Origin: Planctomycetota bacterium
GTDB lineage: Bacteria > Planctomycetota > GCA-002687715 > DRQF01
Direction of reading: 5' to 3'
Assembly: GCA_011369445.1 (NCBI GenBank)
Contig: DRQF01000120.1
Coordinates: 19,277 to 83,276, forward strand
DNA: 64,000 nucleotides
The translations under genes and the position numbers were made by a program. The notes under the pieces are model-generated. The model saw only the letters and a program-made list of their open reading frames with translations, did not search any database and was not told the origin of the DNA. Positions 57,055 to 64,000 of this stretch are shown here, piece after piece. Within the stretch, counting starts at the first letter, position 1. Each line of letters begins with the position of its first letter.

Positions 57055-58902
57055 ATGGCGCGTGCCACAGGAGTTCAGATCACCGGTTCGGTCGTCCGGG
57101 TGATCGATATCGAGGGTTCGATCAAAAAGCCGAAGGTCCGCGGCTGCGCGGAGGTGAGCATTGCTCCCGGCGACGGCGAGGATCGCATCCCCAACCTCAC
57201 CAAGGCGCTGAAAGAGGCCTTCAAGCACGCGAAGGCGGGACGGGACCAAGTGGTCCTCGGTATTCCCATCCGCGACTGCATCGTTCGGGAAATCACCGTC
57301 CCCTTCACCGACCCCGCACAGATCCGCAAGGTCATCAAGTTCGAGTGCGAGGCCCACATTCACGCGTGCAGCATCGACGAAGTCGTGATCTGCTTTCACA
57401 AGGTCGCCGAGCTCGGTGCGCGCAGCACGTTGCTCGTGGTCGCCGCCAAGAAGGAGAAGATCCGAGAGCAACTTCAGGCCCTCGAGAAGGCCGGAATCGA
57501 TCCGTTGGCCGTGGACCTCGACGCCGCGGGGCTCTTCAACGTTCTCAAGGCCCAAGGTCTCACGGAGTCGGAGAAACCGTTGGTCGTCTGCGACGTCGGG
57601 TACACCTGCACGACGATCATGCTGCTGCTCGAGGGCGACCTGCGTCTCGTACGGTCCATGCGCCTGGGAACTGAATTCATCACACAGCGCGTCGGACGCG
57701 ACCTCGACCTCGACCCCGACGAGGCCCGCACGCGGACACAGGCGATTCTCGTCCAAGACGTCGACCTGGAGGAGGATCTCATCGTGCCGGCCGACGCCTT
57801 CGAGGAAGGCGGCGCGGAGACGAAAAAAAGCTCGGCCGAACTCGAGCGCGACATCATCCGCCAGCGCCAAAAGGAGTTCGTGAAGCGCCTCGAGCAAGAG
57901 ATCTACCGGACTCTTGCCCCGGTCGATATCGATGACCCTCCGGAAAAGGTCTTTCTTCTCGGGCCGGGCGCGAATCTCCCTCGCATCGTCTCCGAGCTTC
58001 AGGAGAAGATGGAGCCCCGCGTGGAACGCCTTCACCTCTTGGAGAATATGGATCACCGGTTCGATTCCGATGCCACGAGGATCTACGAAGCCATCGTTCC
58101 CACGCCCGCCGGCTTGGCCTTCAAACAGTTCGGACACGATCCTCTGGGCTTCGATTTTCGCCAGGAAGAATTCGTCTTTGCGAACCGGTTCGATCGTCTG
58201 AAGGTTCCGATCTTCTGCCTCATCCTCCTCATGGCCGCCCTCAACGTCGTGTGGTGGAACTTCGACACGAAGATGAATGCACATCGCGAGAGCATCCTGG
58301 AAGGGATCGCGAAGACGGCCGCCGACGAATTCAAGAAGGTCATGGACGAGAAGAGGCTGGGAACCCTGGTCTCGTACGTTCCCGTGAAGCCCGCGGAACT
58401 GAAACGACTTGCCCGCCGCGCGAGCGCGGATACGCCTCCCATCAAACGCATCAATATCATGGGGCGCACCATCAAGGAGCTGGACGACCAACTCCTCGAT
58501 GCGTACGGGCTGCGCAAGACATCCAAGAAGAAACCCAGCCGCAGGCGGTCGAGCACCAAGAATATTCCCCAGGACCCCTCGGGCTACCGTTCGGCCCTGA
58601 TTCTTTTGGAATGGCTCTGCAAGGCCGTCGCTGACACGGGCGTGAGGGAATTCGCGTTCAATCGGGTGAACATCAACCCTCACGAGATTCTCTTCAACAT
58701 CACCTTGCCCGAGACAGTCCAGATTGGCGACGAGAAGACGGTGGGCTACCGGAAGGTCATCGCAATGATCGACAGCAACCTTCAGAAACTCGCTGGCAGC
58801 GACTTCGAAAAACTCGAAGACCAAGGACGACACGAGCTCAACAAGGGTGGACGTGGCGTCGACGTGAATCTGAGAGCGCTCTTCAAGAAGCAAGACAAGT
58901 AG
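57055..58902 (+). CDS. PilM/GspL-like pilus/secretion assembly protein with C-terminal PilN-like TM/periplasmic region
   Basis: 'VQITGSVVRVIDIEG', 'VVLGIPIRDCIVREITVPFTDPAQIRKVIKFECEAHI', 'VCDVGYTCTTIMLLLEGDLRLVRSMRLGTEFITQ'; TM 'VPIFCLILLMAALNVVWW'. Confidence 0.82.
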   Translation: MARATGVQITGSVVRVIDIEGSIKKPKVRGCAEVSIAPGDGEDRIPNLTKALKEAFKHAKAGRDQVVLGIPIRDCIVREITVPFTDPAQIRKVIKFECEAHIHACSIDEVVICFHKVAELGARSTLLVVAAKKEKIREQLQALEKAGIDPLAVDLDAAGLFNVLKAQGLTESEKPLVVCDVGYTCTTIMLLLEGDLRLVRSMRLGTEFITQRVGRDLDLDPDEARTRTQAILVQDVDLEEDLIVPADAFEEGGAETKKSSAELERDIIRQRQKEFVKRLEQEIYRTLAPVDIDDPPEKVFLLGPGANLPRIVSELQEKMEPRVERLHLLENMDHRFDSDATRIYEAIVPTPAGLAFKQFGHDPLGFDFRQEEFVFANRFDRLKVPIFCLILLMAALNVVWWNFDTKMNAHRESILEGIAKTAADEFKKVMDEKRLGTLVSYVPVKPAELKRLARRASADTPPIKRINIMGRTIKELDDQLLDAYGLRKTSKKKPSRRRSSTKNIPQDPSGYRSALILLEWLCKAVADTGVREFAFNRVNINPHEILFNITLPETVQIGDEKTVGYRKVIAMIDSNLQKLAGSDFEKLEDQGRHELNKGGRGVDVNLRALFKKQDK

Positions 58903-58916
58903 AGGAAGGCTCGGAC

Positions 58917-59444
58917 ATGAAGAAGCTATTCATCGCTCTCATCATCGCGAACGTCGCCTTCATGGGATACAACGCTTCGCGCACCTGGAGTCGAGTGATG
59001 GACGAGGAGAATGCCTCCGCCGTCGAGACCGCTCAGAATCTCTGCGTCAAGCTGCGGCGCACCGCGCTCAAGTACCGAGCCGATCTCGATCGCATCGCGA
59101 CCGACAAGTTCGAACGCGTGGACGAGCCCTCGCTCTACTTCGCCAAGCAGGCTCGCGCTGCGGGCTTCGACCCCCTCAAGGACGGAATCAACATTCCGAT
59201 CAAGACGGATTTCTCCAAGGGCAGCCGCTTCGACGAGGAGTCATGGAAGGTGAGTTTCCGCAAGAAGGATAAGTACTTCCGTCTCAAGGACGTCGCGAGA
59301 TTCTGCCAGCTGGTCGAGAGGGACAGTCCGAGCTTTCAGATCAAATCCATCGATTTCGGTCGGAGGACGGAGAACTGGGGGAAGGACCAGTGGCAGCCCC
59401 GTCAGATCGTCATCCGACGGTGGTCGATTCACCAGAAAACTTGA
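58917..59444 (+). CDS. Small single-TM protein, possibly PilO/GspM-like partner
   Basis: N-terminal [22 protein letters not shown]; 14 nt after the PilM-like gene; size and topology consistent. Confidence 0.6.
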   Translation: MKKLFIALIIANVAFMGYNASRTWSRVMDEENASAVETAQNLCVKLRRTALKYRADLDRIATDKFERVDEPSLYFAKQARAAGFDPLKDGINIPIKTDFSKGSRFDEESWKVSFRKKDKYFRLKDVARFCQLVERDSPSFQIKSIDFGRRTENWGKDQWQPRQIVIRRWSIHQKT

Positions 59445-62400
59445 TCGTGTACTCCTGAATCGACTTCACGCGGGCTCCAACCCGCTTTTTGGAGCCAATT
59501 CCCGCGACGATGGCCTGAGCCGCCGCGAGCGTCGTGACGCAGGTGATCCCCTGTTGCACCGCGACGCCGCGAATCTTGGCTTCGTCCGTCCGCGGCCCCA
59601 CCCCTGACGGCGTGTTGATCACCAAGACGATCTCGCCGTTCTTGAGATGGTCGGCCACATTCGGACGTCCCTCGACGATCTTCTTGATGCGCCGATTCGC
59701 GATGCCGTTCCGGTTGAGGACCTTCGACGTCCCACCGGTGGCCACGAGCTCGAATCCCAGCGCGACGAGCTCCCGTGCCACGGGAATGATCTCTCGCTTG
59801 TCCGCATCCTTCACGCTGACGAAGACCGTTCCTTCCAGAGGCAATCGGTTGCCCGTCGCCTCATAGCTCTTCGCGAAAGCCACTCCCAGGTCGTCATCGA
59901 TCCCAAAGGCTTCCCCCGTCGATCGCATCTCGGGGCCGAGAATGATGTCGCTGCCCGGAAACTTGGAGAACGGGAACACCGGTGCCTTGACGGCCATGTG
60001 TTCGGGAACGATTTCGCGGGTGAAACCCAGTTCATCGAGAGATCTGCCCGCCATCACTTGCGCGCCCAACTTGGCAAGGGGTACCCCAATGGCCTTGCTC
60101 ACGAAGGGCACCGTGCGCGAGGCTCTTGGATTCACCTCGATGATGTAGATCTCGGCATCCTTGACGGCGAACTGAACGTTCATGAGTCCGCGAACGTCCA
60201 GCTCCTTGGCAAGCCGACGAGTCAGTTCTCCGAGGTCGCTGACGATCTTGTCCGACAGCGAGTGGGGCGGAATCACCGACGAGCTGTCGCCGCTGTGGAT
60301 ACCCGCTTCCTCCAACTGCTCCATGACACCCCCAATGACGCAGCGATGCGAGTCCGCGATGGCGTCGATGTCGACCTCGATGGCATGTTCGAGAAACTTG
60401 TCGATCAAGACAGGGTGCTCGGGCGAGACATCGACGGCCTCGCCCATGTACCGCGCCAGGTCCTCCTCCTGGTAAACGATTCGCATTGCCCGACCGCCAA
60501 GAACGTAGCTCGGGCGAACGAGCACCGGGAAGCCGATGCGACGGGCCGCCGCGAACGCCTCCTCTTCGGTCCGCGCCACTTCATTCGGAGGTTGTCGGAT
60601 GCCGATTCGGTCAATGATCTTCTTGAATCGATCGCGATCCTCCGCGATGTCGATGCTCTCGGGACTCGTCCCGATGATCTTGACGCCGGCCGCCTCGAGT
60701 CCCTTCGCAAGCCGAAGAGGCGTCTGCCCCCCGAGCTGCACGATGACACCGTCGGGACGCTCCAGGTCACAGATATTCAGGACGTCCTCGAGAGTGAGAG
60801 GCTCGAAGTAAAGCTTGTCCGCCGTGTCGTAGTCGGTGGAGACCGTCTCGGGATTGGAATTGACCATAATGGTCTCGAAACCCGCCTCCCGCAGACCGTA
60901 CGTGGCATGGACGCAACAGCAGTCGAATTCCACGCCTTGGCCGATGCGGTTGGGGCCGCTGCCGAGGATCATGATCTTCGGGCGGTCGGTGCGCTCCGCT
61001 TCGTTCTCCTCCTCGTAGGTGGAGTAGAAGTAGGGCGTGTACGACTCGAACTCGCCGCCGCAGGTGTCGACGAGCTTGAAGACGGGCCGCACGCCGCGCG
61101 CCAATCGTTTCTCACGGACCTCCATCTCGTCCATGTCCCAAAGGAATGCGAGTTGTCGATCGGAGTACCCGTACCGCTTCGCCTCCCGCAGCAGGTCGTC
61201 ATCAACGGTGGAGAGCCCCTCGTGGTCTCGCAGGAGGGACTCCAACTCGAGGATTTCAGACAGGTTCCGGAGGAACCACGGGTCGATACCCGTCAGTTCG
61301 TGGATTTCCGCCTCGCTCATCCCATCGAGCATGGCGTACCGGATGTAGTCGATCCGGTCCCTGTGAGGAGTGACGAGTTTCGCGACGATCTGTTCGCGAG
61401 CCGGTCTTTGGTCAGAAAACCAAAGGTCGCTCCGGCCGATCCCGAAACCGTCCATCCCTCGTTCGAGAGATCGAAGCGCCTTTTGAAAGGCCTCCTTGAA
61501 GGTGCGACCCATCGCCATCACTTCGCCGACGGACTTCATCTGAGTGGTCAGCGTGTCATCCGCCTCGGGAAACTTCTCGAATGCGAACTGGGGGATCTTG
61601 ACGATGCAGTAGTCGATGGTCGGCTCGAAACAGGCGGGCGTCTCACGGGTGATGTCGTTCTCGATCTCGTCGAGGGTGTATCCGACGGCCAGCTTCGCCG
61701 CGATCTTCGCGATGGGAAACCCGGTGGCCTTACTTGCCAGCGCGGAGGACCGGGAGACGCGAGGATTCATCTCGATGACGACCATGCGATCGGACAGGGG
61801 GTCGGTGGCGAACTGGATGTTCGACCCTCCGGTCTCGACGCCGATGGCGCGAATGATCTTCAGCGCCGCGTCCCTCATCCGTTGGTATTCCTTGTCGGTG
61901 AGGGTCATCGCGGGGGCCACGGTGATGCTGTCGCCCGTGTGAACGCCCATGGGGTCGAAGTTTTCGATGCTGCAGATGATGACCACGTTGTCCTTGCGGT
62001 CCCGCATCACCTCGAGCTCGAACTCCTTCCAACCGATCACCGACTCCTCGACGAGCACTTCCTGCACCATGGAAAGCTCGAGACCCCGCCGGACGATGGC
62101 GTCGAACTCTTCGTTGTTGTAGGCGATGCCGCCTCCGCTGCCCCCCAGGGTGAATGCGGGACGAATCACACAGGGCAGCCCCAGCTCATCTCGGATCGCC
62201 CGTGCATGTTCGAGATCGTGAGCCACGCCGGACCTGGGCACTTCGAGCCCGATCGATCGGATGCACTGTTTGAATTCCTCTCGGTCCTCGGCACGCTGAA
62301 TGACCTCGCGGGTCGCCCCGATCATCTCGACGCCGAATTTGTCCAGAATACCCTCGCGTGCAAGTTCGAATGCCAGGTTGAGCCCGGTTTGCCCACCCAG

Positions 62401-62667
62401 GGTGGGCAAGATCGCGTCAGGACGCTCTCTTTCGATGATGCGGGCCACGTAGTCGGGAGTGAGAGGCTCCAGATAGGTCCGATCCGCGAGTTCCGGATCG
62501 GTCATGATGGTGGCCGGGTTCGAGTTGACGAGGATTGTACGGTAACCTTCTTCACGGAGCGCCTTTAGGGCTTGTGTCCCCGAATAGTCGAATTCGCAGG
62601 CCTGTCCGATGATGATGGGACCCGATCCGATGACGAGGATCGAGGAGATGTCGCTACGTTTCGGCAT
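59410..62667 (-). CDS. carB: Carbamoyl-phosphate synthase large subunit
   Basis: [33 protein letters not shown]; two ATP-grasp halves; '[20 protein letters not shown]'; C-terminal MGS-like allosteric domain. Confidence 0.97.
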   Translation of the reverse strand: MPKRSDISSILVIGSGPIIIGQACEFDYSGTQALKALREEGYRTILVNSNPATIMTDPELADRTYLEPLTPDYVARIIERERPDAILPTLGGQTGLNLAFELAREGILDKFGVEMIGATREVIQRAEDREEFKQCIRSIGLEVPRSGVAHDLEHARAIRDELGLPCVIRPAFTLGGSGGGIAYNNEEFDAIVRRGLELSMVQEVLVEESVIGWKEFELEVMRDRKDNVVIICSIENFDPMGVHTGDSITVAPAMTLTDKEYQRMRDAALKIIRAIGVETGGSNIQFATDPLSDRMVVIEMNPRVSRSSALASKATGFPIAKIAAKLAVGYTLDEIENDITRETPACFEPTIDYCIVKIPQFAFEKFPEADDTLTTQMKSVGEVMAMGRTFKEAFQKALRSLERGMDGFGIGRSDLWFSDQRPAREQIVAKLVTPHRDRIDYIRYAMLDGMSEAEIHELTGIDPWFLRNLSEILELESLLRDHEGLSTVDDDLLREAKRYGYSDRQLAFLWDMDEMEVREKRLARGVRPVFKLVDTCGGEFESYTPYFYSTYEEENEAERTDRPKIMILGSGPNRIGQGVEFDCCCVHATYGLREAGFETIMVNSNPETVSTDYDTADKLYFEPLTLEDVLNICDLERPDGVIVQLGGQTPLRLAKGLEAAGVKIIGTSPESIDIAEDRDRFKKIIDRIGIRQPPNEVARTEEEAFAAARRIGFPVLVRPSYVLGGRAMRIVYQEEDLARYMGEAVDVSPEHPVLIDKFLEHAIEVDIDAIADSHRCVIGGVMEQLEEAGIHSGDSSSVIPPHSLSDKIVSDLGELTRRLAKELDVRGLMNVQFAVKDAEIYIIEVNPRASRTVPFVSKAIGVPLAKLGAQVMAGRSLDELGFTREIVPEHMAVKAPVFPFSKFPGSDIILGPEMRSTGEAFGIDDDLGVAFAKSYEATGNRLPLEGTVFVSVKDADKREIIPVARELVALGFELVATGGTSKVLNRNGIANRRIKKIVEGRPNVADHLKNGEIVLVINTPSGVGPRTDEAKIRGVAVQQGITCVTTLAAAQAIVAGIGSKKRVGARVKSIQEYTIKFSGESTTVG

Positions 62668-62789
62668 GCGTGAAGGGGCTCCGGTCCGGGGCTGGCCGAG
62701 TAAAGCAAAGGCGGGGCCGCTCCGCAAGGTCCGGGCCCCACGGAGTCCTCTGCGTTGAACTTGGAGTCATAGGGCGCAACACTTCTCCC

Positions 62790-64000
62790 ATGGACAACCT
62801 TTTTTCCTACATCCTCGCTTCCCTCGAGCGATCCCCCGATCTCCCCGCCTTGGTGGGGCGGTCGGGGTCGGAGGAGAGGACATGGACGCGGGGCCAACTC
62901 CTGGAAACTGCCCGGAGTTTCGCCGCCGGTCTGGCCGTCGCGGGCATGGACCCCGGCGACCACGTCGGCATCATCGCCGACAGCGGGGACCACTGGCTCA
63001 TCGCCGATCTAGGCGTCCTCACGGCCGCTGGCGTGGATATCCCACGGGGGGCGGACTCGTCTTTGGAAGATGTCGCGTTCATCCTGGAACACGCTCGCTG
63101 CCGGTGGGTCGTCGTGGAGAACGTCGAACTCTTCGAAAAACACAGGCCCACTCTCGCCAAACACGGCCTCGAGGAGCGAACGGTCGTCCTGGAAGGCGAC
63201 GTTCGGGGTCCTTGTCGTTCCATGCAGGATGTTCTCACCCTGGGCCGCCAAGCTCTGCGTGAGGACGCCTCGTTACTCGAACGACGGGCCAAGGACGTAA
63301 CTCCCAAGACCCTCGCCACGATCGTCTACACCTCCGGCACGACAGGGAATCCCAAGGGTGTGATGCTCACCCACGGCAACGTTCTCCACAACGTGCGGAT
63401 ACTTCCCAAGCTCGTCACCTTCTCTTCCCGAGACCGCTATCTCAGTTTCCTCCCCACTTGGCACATGTTCGAGCGGACGCTCGAATACTGTTTGCTCGTC
63501 GGCGAAACTGTCATCCACTTCTCTGACAAGCGCTCTCTTCGACGAGATCTCCGCCGCATACGCCCCACCGTCATGGCCGGCGTTCCGCGTCTTTGGGAGT
63601 CCCTCCAGTCCGCAGCCCTCGCCCAGGTCAGAAAACTTCCCGCGGGAAAGCGTCATCTCATGCAGGGTTTGCTCGCCCTCGCGGCGTCCCACGACCGGGC
63701 CGCCCGGCTGCTCACAGGCCGGTCCCTGGACGACTCCGGGCGCATTCGCCGCATCAAGGGCGTTCGGCGGTGGAGCACGGCCCTCGGCAAGGTCGCTCTC
63801 ACTCCGTTTCAAAAGCTCGCGGATCGCCTTCTCTTCGCACCCTTCCGCGCCACACTGGGTGACTCACTCCGGTTCATCATCAGCGGCGGCGGCGCCCTCC
63901 CGATTCACGTCGACGAATTCTTCGATTCCGCGGGAGTGCTGCTTCTCAATGGGTACGGACTCACCGAGACCTCCCCCGTTCTTTCGCTGCGAGATCCCCG
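62790..64000 (+). CDS. AMP-binding long-chain acyl-CoA synthetase (3' truncated by window end)
   Basis: ATG at 62790 reads MDNLFSYILASLERSPDLPALVGRSG...; signature 'TIVYTSGTTGNPKGVMLTHGNVLHNV', 'YLSFLPTWHMFERTLEY', 'LLLNGYGLTETSPVLSLRDP'. Absent from the ORF track because no stop lies in the window. Confidence 0.93.
   Translation, partial: MDNLFSYILASLERSPDLPALVGRSGSEERTWTRGQLLETARSFAAGLAVAGMDPGDHVGIIADSGDHWLIADLGVLTAAGVDIPRGADSSLEDVAFILEHARCRWVVVENVELFEKHRPTLAKHGLEERTVVLEGDVRGPCRSMQDVLTLGRQALREDASLLERRAKDVTPKTLATIVYTSGTTGNPKGVMLTHGNVLHNVRILPKLVTFSSRDRYLSFLPTWHMFERTLEYCLLVGETVIHFSDKRSLRRDLRRIRPTVMAGVPRLWESLQSAALAQVRKLPAGKRHLMQGLLALAASHDRAARLLTGRSLDDSGRIRRIKGVRRWSTALGKVALTPFQKLADRLLFAPFRATLGDSLRFIISGGGALPIHVDEFFDSAGVLLLNGYGLTETSPVLSLRDP

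Noticed and set aside
57019-58893. 624-aa - strand ORF
   Set aside because: Antisense to the PilM-like gene; shadow ORF.
59647-62568. 973-aa + strand ORF
   Set aside because: Exactly antisense to the highly conserved carB; a shadow ORF from high-GC codon structure with no family motifs.
1-64000. tRNA/rRNA genes, CRISPR arrays, transposons, phage or restriction-defence islands
   Set aside because: No tandem spaced repeats, transposase or integrase motifs, terminal repeats or RNA-gene signatures were recognised; intergenic space is short.

Overview
This is a 64 kb, high-GC bacterial chromosomal segment, densely coding. I infer a Planctomycetota-like background from its gigantic Ser/Thr kinases, many secreted FG-GAP, BNR and carboxypeptidase-regulatory proteins, and thioredoxin-fold exported proteins. 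This is not proven from the window. I recognise about 43 probable genes. Housekeeping genes include aceE, pepN, ribBA, rsgA, carB, a PRPP-synthetase-like gene and an acyl-CoA synthetase truncated by the window end. There is a complete lexA-imuA-imuB-dnaE2 SOS-mutagenesis cassette with three CTGT-N8-ACAG LexA-type boxes. A glycosyltransferase/flippase cluster with stop/start overlaps follows a HExxH metallopeptidase. There is a PilM/GspL-like gene pair and a sigma/anti-sigma pair. The most unusual items are (i) the SOS cassette with two LexA boxes inside the imuA coding sequence, one of which contains the imuB start codons, and (ii) a ~1.5k-aa receptor-like protein with a degenerate pseudokinase, an intact kinase, a TM helix, four tandem Ig-like/helical repeats and a cysteine-free formylglycine-generating-enzyme-like domain. 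I saw no tRNA, rRNA, CRISPR array, transposase or prophage. No database searches were possible; all family names come from motif reading.
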